From assembly GCA_023101885.1 (NCBI GenBank), contig JALPQD010000215.1, positions 1,302,001 to 1,366,000 of the forward strand: DNA of 64,000 bases. The letters run 5' to 3'. The number at the start of each line of letters is the position of its first letter. The stretch's first letter is position 1. The position numbers and the translations under genes were made by a program. Below are positions 47,780 through 60,238 of this stretch, in pieces. The notes beneath the pieces were generated by a model that saw only the letters and a program-made list of their open reading frames with translations, had not been told where the DNA came from and did no database searches. Origin of the DNA: Typhlomys cinereus. Lineage: Eukaryota; Chordata; Mammalia; Rodentia; Platacanthomyidae.

Positions 47780-47987
47780 TGGGCCGATGAGCCTGCAGTG
47801 CAGGTAAAGGTGACTGTGCAAATCCGAAGACCTCAGTTTGATTCCCAGGACCCACATGGCGGAGAGACAGAGCGGACTTCCCAGAGTTGGCCTTTGATCT
47901 ACACGCACAGCCCTTTTCCTCCCTCTCCCCCTCCTTCTCCCTCTCCCTCTCTTTCCCTCCCCCCCCTCCAGCATAAATAAAACATTG
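47780..47987 (+). mobile_element. tRNA-derived SINE with CT-rich segment
   Basis: Head TTGGGCCGATGAGCCTGCAG, CTCAGTTTGATTCCCAGG, CCACATGGCGGAGAGAC, a CT-rich run (47919-47968) and an AATAAATAAAAC end. Confidence 0.75.
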
Positions 47988-48149
47988 AACAATCAGAAAT
48001 TGCTGAAGAATCACTCAGGAGCAGAGAGAATGGAATGATATCTAAGGCATGTTGATTGAGAAGACGCGACCCATTGACGCATTGCTAGCGTGGAAATGTC
48101 CACTTTTCATGATTAGAAATAAGGCTAAAGAGTGTCTCGGCACAGGCTG

Positions 48150-48360
48150 TGTGCATATGTGGTGTGTGTGTGCACACGCGTGTGTGTATATGTGGGGGGG
48201 GGGTGCCAGGAATTGAACCTTGGGCTAGGCAAGCGCTCTGCTACATTCCTCTTTTTACTTTTTACTCTTTACTCAGTGAAAAGCTCTCCCTAAGTTGCCC
48301 CAGGCTGGACTTGAATTCGCAATCCTCCTGCCTCAGTGAGGCAGAGAAGTGAGAGGCAGG
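48150..48360 (-). mobile_element. B4-like SINE, minus orientation
   Basis: TG run and G run, ID complement CAGGAATTGAACCTTGGGC, then B1 complement TTGCCCCAGGCTGGACTTG and AATCCTCCTGCCTCAG. Confidence 0.75.
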
Positions 48361-49194
48361 GCGGGTCTTACTGTCGAAGTGACCTGCTGACTTCGCCATC
48401 TGCCTCCACCAGCCACTCAGCACGTGGATCCTGGGGTCCTTGGGTCTTTCCAGCTCTCTCGTTTACACCCCATCCATGCTCTCTGATGATGCTTAAGACG
48501 CTGGACACATTTGTGGGGGGCAGAATCCCAAAGCCTCACTCCTGTGTGAGCCCTCGCCTCGGAGCCACACCTGCAGATGCCGGATCCTGTCACGTCCCTC
48601 TTGCCTGGTGACTCTTGGCTCCGATGGGACATTGGGAAACATGCGAGGTCATGAAGTCTTTGGATGGCTGGGTCTGTGGCACGGTCCTGGCAAGAGCCTG
48701 AGCGTGAGTTCTCCTGGGCCAGGGCTTGGTAATGGGGCACAGATGTTTCCTCAGGGGATGAGGGAAGAAATCTTTGTTGAGCTGAATCCTAACTGCCCCG
48801 GGGTATGGTGAGGATGAATAGTTTAATAACTTTAAATTGCTTCTAACAGCCCTTGGCAATAAGTAATGGACCCGGGTAGCTATGACATCGATCTTAGTAG
48901 TGATGCTACAAGTGTTTTATTGGCATGTGCATATCTAAGATTCTCTTGTTGAAATATACGTTCATACTGAAGTGTGAACGTCTCATCAAAGATTATTGCA
49001 GGGCCTCACACACCCAACAATGACAGAGAGGCCAAAGGGGGTAAGCAACAGGAATGGGTTGAGTGAAGTGGCTAAGAGAAAGGATTCCAGCTACATTTAG
49101 CTACATTTGGACCAGACTTTCAGCTCTGTCTGCTACTTTGGCTGCGGGCTAGTTTCTGGATCACAGCATACATGATGTTTGAGAAGCAAAGCAT
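48361..49194. other. flanking sequence with nothing recognised
   Basis: No gene or repeat was recognised. An imperfect inverted repeat around GTTCATACTGAAGTGTGAAC (48960-48979) is probably chance. Confidence 0.5.
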
Positions 49195-49325
49195 GAGGAT
49201 GATGTGCCCGACACATAGTAGAGCTGCTAGGTGACCTCGTGCACATAGTAGGGCTGACGATGGCCTGGTGCACATAGAATAGGGCTGATTGATGACCTGG
49301 CGCACACAGTGGGGCTGAGGTCTAG
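49195..49325. repeat. minisatellite, about 30-bp unit, four copies
   Basis: Degenerate units with the pattern GACCTCGTGCACATAGTAGG then GCTGA, changing in length by a few bases. Confidence 0.75.
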
Positions 49326-50819
49326 AGAGAGGCGGGTGGCAGCAGGCTGTCTTGGAGTCCTGACCCTCACCGGTGGTGGTCCTAGCTTTGCCTCTGTGCA
49401 CCCACTCAGTTCACTGAGCCCCTACTATGCGCCAACGCACACCAGGGAGTGATGCCTTGTGCTGCTCAGTCAGGCCGCTCTCAAAGCTCCTGGTTGCAAG
49501 TCATCACAAAAACTAAGACAGTCATCAGGGTGCCAAGTCAAGCTTGGGACTCCTGCGGTGACTGGCGACCACAGACCCCTCAGGAGCAGAATTGTGCGGG
49601 GGGCTGAGTCTTGGGCAGTGGGGCCGTAATTCATCTCTGCTTGCTGCAGACGTAGGCTCCCTATGGCCTCTCCCTGCCTCCTTTCCCCAGGCAGAGAATG
49701 AGAGCCCCTAAACTCACACCCTTCTCCTGAGCCAATCTCTGTCTTCCCCCATCGCTGTCCCCCTCCCAGCCTCTGGTCCTCCAGGCAGCCTCCTACCACA
49801 CTGCATAGTAGGGGACGCGGCTCAGCTGCTGCCCGTGTGTTGGGAGCCCTGTGGTGAGGGATGCGGGGGTGGGGGTGGGGCGTGGTAACTACAGAGCCAT
49901 CACATTCCCCCGCTCTGAGGCCGGACTGGGGGCAGGTTACACTGTGAATCTGTGCCGCCCTGTCCCATCCCATGAGGAGGAAAATGCTTTCAGCCTCCCC
50001 CCATTCTCTGCCCGGCTAGGGAAGTGTGGTGCCCCTCACGCCCCAAGCTCAGCTTCCTGCTTTGCAAGATGGGGTGCTGCTGTTTCTCCTTCAGGGAGGG
50101 TGTAAGTCTGAAGCTATTCAGGGATACCCTCTTGCTCAGCCCCAGCACCCCCTCTTTTTTGTCTTGTGTGCTGTGAAAGGGGAGAGTCCTGCTGAGGCGC
50201 GGGAAGGCTGCCACAGCTCAATGACAGGGTGAAATCGGAGCCGGGGAAATCCAGCTCTGACTCCTGGTCAGTCCAGACCCAGTGAATGGGGCGAACGCCT
50301 CCTCCCGGGAGCAGAGGGAATGCCAGGAGACGCTTCCCAGAGCCCAGTCCTCCCTTGAGGGGGGGCCTTGAGATCGGAACCAACCCAACCTAGGAGTGTC
50401 ATGGGGCGAGGGCACTCTAGACAGGGCTGGGGTGGGGGTGGGGGGACAGACTCCTAAGCTTAAGTAGTCTCAGCATAGTCACCTTGCTGAGACCTCCCCA
50501 ACCCTTGAGAGTCAAAGACCATAAACCTATTATCTTGGGGTTCCCTGATACAGAGAAGCTACTAGGCACTAGGCACAAAGTGGGTGCTCAGAAAGTACAG
50601 TGGAGGCATGTTCTCCTTTCTCAGAGAGGCGGGGGGAGGGGGGCTCTTGGTGGACAGCCTGGGCCCTGGTTTCCAGCATGGGGGAGAAAGAACATTACAG
50701 TCGAGAAGCCGCTTCCAGACACGCGTGCCACCTGTCGGGGTGGCCGCAAGCAGGGTCTTTCCCGGCTGGTCCTTCCTTGCTTCAGTCAGCTGCATGTGGG
50801 ACTTGTCTGGTTTCTGTTT
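49326..50819. other. flanking unique sequence
   Basis: No repeat was recognised beyond short G-rich runs (49865-49880, 50430-50445). Open frames lack domains. Confidence 0.5.
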
Positions 50820-51175
50820 TGCGCTGGGCTGGCGGTAGACAAGCCCTCTGCTGCTGAGCCACGCCCCAGCTCCTGCCTGCTCGTTTATATCCAAATGCTT
50901 GTGTGTAGTATATGTGCCTGTGTGTGCACGCGCGCGCACGGGCGTGTGAGTGCCATGCGATGCGTGTAGAGCCCAGAGGCTGGTGCTGGGCGCCTCCTCC
51001 TATTACTCTCCATCCTATTTTTTGAGGCAGGGTCTCTCCTGAGCCCGGAGATCAACAACCATCCGGGCTGGGCGGCCAGTGAACTCCTCCGCCCCGAGCA
51101 GGGGTTATAGACTGTGCCAACACGCCAGGCTTTCACGTGGGTCTGGGGACTTGGCTCAGGCCCTTGTGCCTGACA
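50820..51175 (-). mobile_element. B3-like SINE preceded by an ID-like fragment
   Basis: ID-like complement (GGCGGTAGACAAGCCCTCTG, CTGAGCCACGCCCCAGC), then TG-rich tail, TTTGAGGCAGGGTCTCTCC, CCGGGCTGGGCGGCCAGTG and GGGACTTGGCTCAGGCCC. Confidence 0.65.
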
Positions 51176-51375
51176 TCCACCACACCCGCCCCCAGCTGCC
51201 CGTCGGGTTCACTCTACAATATCCATGTCACGTGACACTCCATGCTCCCCCTTGGGGTTCATGTGTGCATGCACACACATATTTCACACATACGTGTTCA
51301 CATGCAAGTACACACATACCACATACATACGTACATGTGTGCATGCACACACATTCACACACAAATGGGCACGTG

Positions 51376-53364
51376 ACCTCGTAGTGCTTTTATTCCCTTA
51401 CTGGGCCATGTTTGAGACAGTTGGGAGAAGCTCATGAATGCTGGCTATACATCCGGTCAGCCCTGCTCCCATGACCTGGACGGGCCTCTCGGCAGCCTTC
51501 TCCACACTCCCCTGAGTGACAGGGTCGCCTGGCAACCTCCCGACACACCTGGTTCAGTCCTGCCTCAGGCCCTTTGCTCAGGTGCCTCCTTCTTCCGATA
51601 CACACATGCTCGCTTCCTCGCCCCTTCAGGGTCATCTCACCATGCTCCATCCTCCCAGAGCAAGTGAGAATTGCCACACCCACGCCTCACCTCCTCTGCT
51701 GTCTGCAAAGATCCCACCTGATATCCTTAGGGAACATAAGTGACAGTTTCCCGAGAATTGATTCACAGGGTTTGTGATTACTGTGTGGGGCTGGTCTCCT
51801 GTCTACGAGCTATTCCACAGGACACCTTCCTTGCACGTCGTGGACACCCAACGAGCCCCAAAGACTGCCCCAAAGGTCCCTTTGATACTCAAGTTTCTCA
51901 AGGAGCACATCCATTCTCCACCCCACAATGTTCTGTCAAAGTCTCCAGACAACCCAGTGACCAGACAGGTGACACTTAGCATGCTGACTCTCCCCTAAGC
52001 CCCCTAGGGGTCTCTAGTGTTCCTCTGTCCCTCAACTTCATGCTTCACCATTGCAAAAGTCTGCCAAGATGCCTGATCTGTCCTGCCCCAGGGCCTTTGC
52101 ACATTCTGTGCCTCATTCTGCCTGGTGGGTGTTGGCTGGGAGTCACCTGGTCCCTGAGGTCTTCTTCACCCCTGCTCCCTTTCCTGACGACATGCCGGGA
52201 CGCGGCTCTCTGCTCTGTCTCATCAGTCCATATGCATGCAACTTGGGTGAAGGCCAGGCTCTTCCCTGCATCCTGAGCTGGCCCAAGGTCTGGCCCGTGC
52301 CAGTCGGCCAGTCGTTGTTTGTTGGGAATGCTGAAGTGAGTGTGACTGGAGTCAGAGGAGAACAAAGACATTCTGAAGACGCATTCAAGGTCGTCGGCGG
52401 GCGGGAGCAAGGCCTGTCATATTGTTTGATCATTTATTTATACCCTATTTCCACAAGCGCTGGCAGTGCCCGAGATAAAAGACAGATAGGACGGAAACAG
52501 GCTGGCATCTCGAGCTCAGCCTCCTCCTCCCTGCTCTTCCTCAAGGCTTCGAGGCATGTCTTAGTCTGTCCGTCTGAGCAAAGAGGTTGTGATCTCCCAG
52601 AACTCTGGGTGCCCTGTGGCCCGTGCCTCCTACCCCGGCCTCCCTTCCCAGGCCCGGCCTCTGAGCCTGTGCCTCTTGGCTCTGCCTCTGCCTCCCACGG
52701 CAGAGGCGAGAGCCCCGCCGTGTTTGCATCACAGGTACAGCCTGGCTCTCAGGCCGACCTAGGTCACCTGTGCTCAGGAAGCTGGCGTCAAGACCCACCA
52801 GGGCAGACCCCTCGGGAGCCTCTCTCTCTTCACGTGACCCCAGGGGAGCACACCCACCCAAGCTGCTGTGAGGCTCGCCCAGGAGAGTAATGTCGCTCTC
52901 ACAGGAGGTGCCGCCATTCCTGCACCATTTCCTGGGCCAGCGTGAGACCTACCTGTTGGCCGCAACTGGAGCTGGGATACTGCGGAAGGAGGTGGGATCT
53001 GGCTCTGTCACGAGCCACGTTTCTGGAAGCTTCGCTGGTGGACACTGGTCAGAGGGCAGCTGCAGGGCTGGGTCCTCTGTCCTGAGAGCTGCCTTTCTGG
53101 CTACTCCCACAGCCGAAGCTGGATCTCGGCAGCCACCATCAAAGCTGTCACCCTCGGCTAACTGTCCCGCAGTGAGCATGTGCTGGCCGGGAGGCCAGGC
53201 GGGCTGGACCCTCAGTGGCCTCCAAAGACAAGGCACTGAAGTGACGGAGCATGTGCTGCGTGCCAGTCGTCTCCTCCCTGCTGGGTGGTCCTTTCCCGTC
53301 ACCTTCTCAACCCCTTGGGAGGACGGTGGGTGCCATTCCCATCTTACCGGTCAGGAAACCAGAA
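51376..53364. other. flanking sequence with nothing recognised
   Basis: A 279-codon plus-strand frame (52051-52890) and others overlap here without a recognisable domain or codon pattern. Probably chance in GC-rich sequence. Confidence 0.5.
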
Positions 53365-53365
53365 A

Positions 53366-53682
53366 CCGGAACCAGCGAGATGGTTCAGAGGTAAAAGTGT
53401 TCACCATACCAGCCTGGGCACTGCGCTGAGTCACTGGAACCTACCAAGAAAGCCGGATGTGTGATGTGGTGGTGTGTGACCGTCTCCTGCTCTGCTGTAG
53501 TGAGCTGGAGCAGGAGAATCACCTGGATGCTTACGAGCGGCTAGTCTGGGGTGTATGCTGTGGCAGAGATGAGAGGCGCTGCGTCCATGAGGCAGAGGGA
53601 GAAAGACAACCTCTGAAAGTTGTCTTTTGACTGCCACACACTTGCTAAGATATGCACTTATTTGGCGCTTGCATGTGCACAC

Positions 53683-53739
<57 letters not shown>

Positions 53740-53740
53740 A
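53366..53740 (+). mobile_element. B2-like SINE, old copy, with CA tail
   Basis: Head CCAGCGAGATGGTTCAGAGG, degraded B box, long diverged middle, GACTGCCACACACTTGC and a pure CA run (53688-53734). Confidence 0.75.
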
Positions 53741-53761
53741 TCGAATCAAGGAGCCATACTC

Positions 53762-53910
53762 AGACACGAGTCACATGCCTGACACCCCAGCACTCAGGAT
53801 ATACAGGCAGAAGGATTGAGAGTTCAAGTCACCCTTGACCAGGAAATTCAAGGCCAGCCTGAGCTACGTGAGACCCTGTATCAGAAAACACAACACAACA
53901 AAACAAACCA
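53762..53910 (+). mobile_element. B1 SINE
   Basis: ACACCCCAGCACTCAGGATA, GGCAGAAGGATTGAGAGTTC, TTCAAGGCCAGCCTGAGC, TGAGACCCTGTATCAG and an A-rich tail. It lies directly after the CA tail of the previous SINE. Confidence 0.9.
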
Positions 53911-55945
53911 GTCAGGACCCGAGAGGAAATTTGGAAATTTCAATAAAAGCATCATAAGTGGCCAAAGGTGGGAGGTTTCCACAGTTGGTGGCTTGTGATT
54001 GAGCATCCACTTGACCCATGTCTTTGCCTCTCTTAGGGGCCCAGGGTGGGAGGAGTCAGGTGGAACTCCCACGGAGCCCGGCAGGGCTGGCTGAACGGGT
54101 GTGCACATCGCCTGTCACCCCCTGAAGCCCCCTTCTTGCCCCTCAAGTGTGCACAGTTTCAGGGGCCAGCAAGAGGGCCCCAAACAAGACCCCAGTGTCA
54201 CCTGCATTTAAGCAGCCGTCGCCTCCAGCTGCAAAGCTGTGTGTGTGTGGGGGGGTAGTTGTCTCCTATTCTCATCAGAAGGACTTTATGAAAGAAGAAA
54301 AAATTCAAGTCACGCCTGGCTTCAAATCCCTGTGGGTTCATGCACCTTCCTGGCACCCCATTTCTTCTTTGCCCCGGGCTGGGAGCCTGGACGAGGTAAG
54401 GATGAACCCAGCACTTCAGACATTCTTTTAAAAGGTCCTCTCTCATTTTACAAATGTCCTTCCTTGACCTTCCCATGGCTAACAGGTCCCACATGTATCA
54501 GGCAAAATCACCACAGACCAAAGAAGTCCAGTCATTTGTCTGGGAGCACAGCTCAGGGCAGGGTACAAGTTGAGGGTCTCTTCCTTTGTAAGGGGGACAA
54601 GGCTGTCTCTCCTACCTGCTCCAGACCCTCCGAGATGGGGGTGGGGGTGAGAGACAGACTACTTTTCCTCAGACCCTCAGACACTAGCAAAGCAGTCAGC
54701 TGTTTCCCGTGCCCAGCGCCCCCAAGGGGGTCCAGTCGCCACCTCTGCAGAGCTGGGTCCCAGACGACAGGCTGTCCTGCATGGGGACCATTGGGGACAC
54801 TGCGCGGCACTGACCTATATTAGTGGCAAGCTCTATTTGCAGTCTTGTTCCCCTCCTACCCGGCACGTAACCCCACCCCGCACAAACAGCTCCATCCATC
54901 CAAGGACATTGTAAAAATAAAAAGCGGTCCCAATCCGGCCCTCTGGGAGCCTCCGCCCTTCAGCGCGTCCTGCTCCAAGGCGAGGGGACAGCGCACACGG
55001 CCCAGTTTGAGGAAGGGACGCTGACCAGGGAGGCGTGGAGAGAGGGGGCGAGAAGTAAGCAGGTGCAGGGGATGAGGTGCCTGGGGGAGAGGGGGGAGAA
55101 GAGGGTGACCAGGCAGGAGAGATAAGCAAAAGAGTCCCAGTGGCAGATCACACAGAGGAGGGACTGGAGGGCCAGGATGAACAACGTAGCCCCAGGAACG
55201 AAGAAGACGGATGGGAAGAAAGAAGACGGAGAAGAACATGGCAGGAAGGGAGCCACGGATGGGAGGAAGCAGATAGCCCAGAGGCGAAGGTGAAGGACGG
55301 GAGGCTGATAGGCTGCTATAAGAAAAGAGGAGGGGTGGTCAGGAGGCACGGGACTGCCTCCCTCCAGGGGATGAGCCAGGAAAGGGGTGCAGTTGGCAAG
55401 ACAGACCACAGTTGGGCAGGCATAGGACCGCACCCACAGATGCTGGATAGCTGTGTTGCCCAGAACCTAGTGTGTCTGGTCTGCAGAGGCCTGGCTCTGA
55501 TGTAAGTCTCTTCCTTCCTTCACCCCTTCCCTGCCTGGGGGGGATCTACTCTCAGGAGCTCTGTAGTTGGCTGCCTGGGAGAAAACACCCTCCAAGGTCA
55601 GGGTTAGACTCTCAGCTTTGTCCACTCTCTTCCTCCTGCCTCACACCCAAGGTTCTGGAAGGCCCCGGCGTCCATCTGGGAATGTCTACCTCTCTCCTGG
55701 TCCATTCCAGAGGTGGCCTCCCAAGGTGCCGTGAGTCACTTAGGATCAGTCCTCTCCCCTTCTGCCACCTACTCCTGATCTATTATTAACTGAGCCCTGG
55801 GTGCCAAGGCCCCTGGGCCGTCTGGTGGCACGCCAGGCTCCTCCTGCTTCCTCCACACCTCTTCCTTTGCTTTTCTTCCTCTCTCCTCCACCTAGGCATG
55901 ATCAAGAGGGAGCCCCGCAACCAAAGGCTGGTGGGCGTGGCCACC
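53911..55945. other. flanking unique sequence
   Basis: No gene or repeat was recognised. A purine-rich region at 55060-55300 produces long open frames on both strands. Confidence 0.5.
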
Positions 55946-55949
55946 TGTC

Positions 55950-56195
55950 TGTCCTTCTAGCCCTGGAAGGCAGAGCCTGGGAATCCCCAGAGCTCTTGGT
56001 TGGCCAGACTACCCCATGGCATGCTCAGGGTTGAATGAGAGGCCCAGGCCCACCACAATGAGGAGGAAGCGTGAGCAGGGTGATTCCCGATATGACCCTT
56101 GGGCCTCCACAGGCGCACACGCTAAGTACACTCATGCACATGAAACAGTACACGCATGCACCCATCCACATGCAAACGCATATTCCTGAACGCGT
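55950..56195 (+). mobile_element. long-form B2-like SINE, 3' part
   Basis: GCCCTGGAAGGCAGAGCCTG, then a middle with TTGGTTGGCCAGACTACC, AATGAGGAGGAAGCGTGAGC, GTGATTCCCGATATGACCC and CA-rich end. The 5' head is missing. Confidence 0.65.
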
Positions 56196-57497
56196 GTATC
56201 CCATACAAAAAGCCAGTGGGCTGCATCTAGGAACTCACTGCAGTGAGACTCGTCCTTACCAGATCTGCATAATGACTGACACACCCACATGCCCCATAGA
56301 CTCTGGAGGAGCTCCAGAGAGAGAAGAACACACAGTGGAAACCTTGGGGACTAGAGCTGGATGCATGAGGGGGAATGCCCCTGTCAGTGGGTAGCCTGAG
56401 GTGGGGCCACTTGGTATGCCACAGAGTCCTGAACCCTACCAGAGCAGACAAGCCAGAGGGAACTCTGGGGTCCATAGAAGCAGACAGGCAGGAGGGTGGG
56501 AGGGAGTGGGATGGATTGATGAAGGGAAGGGAAAGGGATGGGAGAGAGGGGGGATGGAGCAAAGCAGGGACAAGTACTCATTATGCTTGTAAAACTAGGA
56601 GAATAAAAGTAAAAAAATTAAACAGCCATGGGGACTCGGTTGTGGTCCCCTGTAAACTCAGCTCTAGGTGGACAATGAAGACAGGAGATCATTAGCGCTT
56701 GCTGGGTTACATTAGCCTTGCAGGGGTTACGACCAAGGTCACTACAGTCGGGGTTCAGTGATAGATCATGTCTCATAGAAATGATATGGAGAGTGACAGA
56801 AGAGGACATGGGATGCCTCTTCTGTCCTCCGCACCCGAACATTCATGCATGTACCACACACACAAGCCCACGAGCACAAAAAAAGAAACCCCAGCTTCTC
56901 GGGCCTCCCACACCGTGGTGAGTTCCTTGAGTCCGTCTTCACGCGCTCCCGCACACTCCCCATGGGAAGCGTGTTCATGTCCCGGTGGGGTCTGCTCACA
57001 GCCAGGATCCTGCCACTGAGTCAGGCACCGGTGCCAGTGTGCCCCTCGGGACAGCCCCAAGTGCAGCCCCTTGTGCGCACCACCCTGTTCTGCAGGAAGA
57101 TCGACGGCCACAGAACTCCAAGAATCCTCTGCCCGCTCCCCATCCTCCTGCAGCGGCGGGTAGGTGGGGCTAACTATGGTTGAGACTCCCACATGGAAAT
57201 GGAGGAGGCAGCGATCCCCTACCCCCACTTGGTGTTCCCTCCTATCGCATTCCAAGCTGGAGCTGTTCTTTTAAGAGCAGCCGGGTGGGCTCTCAAATGT
57301 CAGTTTACAAACTCTTTCTATTAAAAACAGTAGTCATTCATTCTCTGGCTCCCCAGCTATGCTGCAAATCCCCAAAGGGGTTTTAATATATGCCTAGAAG
57401 CTCTTGGTCAGTGGGAAGGGTCTAGAAAACATCACCTTAAATCTTTCTGAGGGTTTACCAAAAGTTAAACCCTTGGGTTTGACTGTCTTTTTAAAGC

Positions 57498-57625
57498 AAG
57501 CTTCCTTCCTTCCTCCTTCCCTCCTTCCCTCCTTCCCTCTCTCCCTCTCTCCCCCCTTCCTCCCTCCCTCCCTCCCTCTCCCCCTCTTCCTCCCTACCTC
57601 CTTCCCTCCCTCCCTCCTTCATTCC
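57498..57625. repeat. CCTT/CCCT pyrimidine tract
   Basis: About 130 bases of TCCTTCC, CTCC and CCCT units on the plus strand, directly before the SINE tail. Confidence 0.92.
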
Positions 57626-57870
57626 TTTCTCGTGTGTGGGCACTGTATGTGCATGCTTGTGGAAGACCAAGGATATCTTTGGGAATCATCCTGGATTGCT
57701 TCTACCTATTTGTTCACTCTGGGATTTTCCAGGCTCCACTCACTAAAGCAAGAAGTGCAAGTCACTGATATTTTTTTGGCTTGGCATTTTTACATGGGAC
57801 TTGGGATTCAAACTCAGGACCTTCTGTTTGTAAGTCAGAGTGTTAACCCCTGAGCCGTCTCTCCAGCCCC
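57626..57870 (-). mobile_element. B2-like SINE, older subfamily
   Basis: TGTGGAAGACCAAGGATATC, GGGAATCATCCTGGATTGC, TTCAAACTCAGGACCTTC and head complement GAGCCGTCTCTCCAGCCCC. Confidence 0.92.
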
Positions 57871-58019
57871 ATACTGTCTTCTTGATAGTGACCGTAGCTT
57901 TGAAGTGCCCAGAAGTTACTTCTCATTTTGAGAATAGTCATGTGGAGCCTGGGAATGAGAAGTTTTTGTACCTAAAGAATTTTGGTTCGTCTATATTTAT
58001 TAGGTTGCTTTATTTCTGT

Positions 58020-58092
58020 TATGGACAGAGGCAGAACTTGAACCTAGGACCACGCACTCTTGCTCAGAGGCCCTGATACTTCCACATCATGG
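58020..58092 (-). mobile_element. ID-like SINE fragment
   Basis: AGAACTTGAACCTAGGACC then CTCTTGCTCAGAGGCCC, a degraded tRNA-derived head in reverse. Confidence 0.45.
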
Positions 58093-58982
58093 GGCCGGCA
58101 GGTGTTTCATTAAGTCCTCAGGAAGCACGGGCACTAAGTAGGTGGGATAACGAGGGGCAGACCAGGCAGTCAGAAACACACTCGCTCAAGCGTCACCCCA
58201 GGAGACTTTAAAGGGCCACAAGTTCCTACACCCCAAGGTTGCACCAGGCTCAGGATGGAGGTTGGCCACTTGGGGTTCATTTTTATAAATAAAGTTTTAT
58301 TGAGACACGTTCAGTGACATTTTGTCAAATAGCTTCTTCAGCATTGTAGGTGGCGACGCCAGCTGTGACAGAGACAGCGTGGTCCAATAAGCTCACACCC
58401 ATTTGCTGACCTTGCCCTGGGGCCTGAGCCCAGACAGTGTGAAGTGTACCGGCTGGAAGTGCAGCTCATCGCTTCCTCCCACATTCCATTGGCCACAGCT
58501 GGTCACATGACCCTGCCAAGTGTGAGGAGTTTGGGAAATGTAGTCCCCCTGGCTTGATGGATGCACAGACACATCTCTCCGCCCCTTTCTTTCTGGACGG
58601 TCCTACGGCGCTTCATGGAAATGGGGTGGCATGGTTTTCTTGTGTTGGGCTGCAGGACCCAGGCTGGAAGGGCCGGGCGTTCATGCTGCCCACCCTCTCC
58701 CCACCACCCCCTGTTGAGAGACAAGCTCCCCACCCAGTATCCTGCCCCTTGATGATCCTGCTGATCATTCCCCAGTGCCACCTGCAGCAGTGACCCCACT
58801 CACTGACCCCCCCCATCTCACACTCCTTGGTGTCCCAAGCAAACACGGCCCTGAACACCTGTTTAAGGGCTGGTTCTGGAAGATTCAAACGAAGACACTA
58901 CTATGCAAAGAGACAGGACACATTCACACAAGGGAGTGTGGGAAATGCCACTGGAAGTCTTTGAAATCAACGCCTTAATGAT

Positions 58983-59413
58983 GTGTGTGTACAGTGTTGT
59001 ATGCAGTATATAAACATGCAAGAGTGTATGTCTGTGTGTTATGTATGTGGATATGTATGTAGTGTGTGTGTGTGTGTGGTGGGGTTTGTGTCTGTCTGAT
59101 GTATGCGTATGTATGTGGTGGTGGTGTTTTTGTGTGTCTGTATGTGGTGATGATGTGTGTATGGGGGTGTCTGGTGTATGTGTGTGTGTGTGGTGGTGGT
59201 GTAGTGCTGGTGGGATGGTGATGTGTGTGTGTGTCTGTGTGGTGTATGTGTGTGTATGTGGTGGTGGTGTAGTGCTGGTGGGATGGTGATATGTGTGTGT
59301 CTGTGTGGTGTATGTGTGTGTATGTGGTGGTGGGTGTGGGGGGGTCTGTGTGGTGTATATGTGTGTATGTGGTAGTGTTGTTGTGGTGGTGGTGTGTGTG
59401 TGTGTGTGTGATG
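58983..59413. repeat. TG-rich minisatellite with a roughly 70-bp unit
   Basis: A unit of TGTATGTGGTGGTGGTGTAG, TGCTGGTGGGATGGTGAT and TG runs recurs near 59190, 59255 and 59320. It is flanked by looser TG repeats. Confidence 0.85.
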
Positions 59414-59419
59414 TGTAAA

Positions 59420-60236
59420 TGAGGCTGAATCAGGTGGAGGAAGGGACCTGAGCCAGGCTGGGGGTTGGAACACTACTGCAGAGGCCAGGGGAGCCCTTGG
59501 AAAGCTGAGCAGACAAACCGACATCTTTGATGTGTGGGGACAGGGTCACTGGGACTGGGGAAAGGACTTGTGCAGGCCAAGGGGTGTCTGGGCATCAGAG
59601 GCGCTCTTCTCTGTAACCCACCCACATATCCTCTTCTGCGAGGATGATACAGCCACGTGCCATCCTGTTCCCCCTTGAGCCTCCCTTGTTCCCCCCACAC
59701 ACACACTGAGAAGGGTCTGCACGAGAACCCAGACCAGAGCAGCCCAGCCAGGCTGGCAGCTGCCGGGGGCAGTCAGCTGGGCTTCTGACTGCCGTTCTGG
59801 CCCTGGAGGCGACACGTGACTGGCGGGGTGCTGCCGTTTCTGCCCTAGTGCCCTGCACTGCCCGAGCAGATGGTCATGAAAGTGAGCGCTGTGCGAATGT
59901 GGTTGGAGGGTCTGCCGACCCCACTTTCTCCTCCTCTGCCTCCACTGACTCTGCGGGCCCCGGGCCTGCTGTCCTGGAGGGGCGGGCGGACCAAGGGCAC
60001 GGCATGGCCAGGCCAGGCGTGTCGCCCACACCCTGAGCTCTCAGCAGTGAAGGGTGAGAGCCCGGTCTGGGCTTCATCAGGGGGCTGGTCACTCTGCAGA
60101 AGCCTGGGGAGCCCGGTGGCTGTGAGATGGGATGGGGGATTTGAAGGGGGGCGTGGGAGGAGGGCATAGGCGCTGCTGCCGGACACTGCAGGATTACAAA
60201 GGTCCACCAGGCCTCCAGGGAAGCACCGAGCCACAG
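59420..60236. other. flanking sequence with nothing recognised
   Basis: GC-rich unique sequence between two minisatellites. No gene or dispersed repeat was recognised. Confidence 0.5.
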
Positions 60237-60238
60237 GG

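Noticed and set aside
52051..52890. 279-codon plus-strand frame
   Set aside because: No recognisable domain, no supporting splice or regulatory context, and competing open frames on both strands; likely chance in GC-rich DNA.
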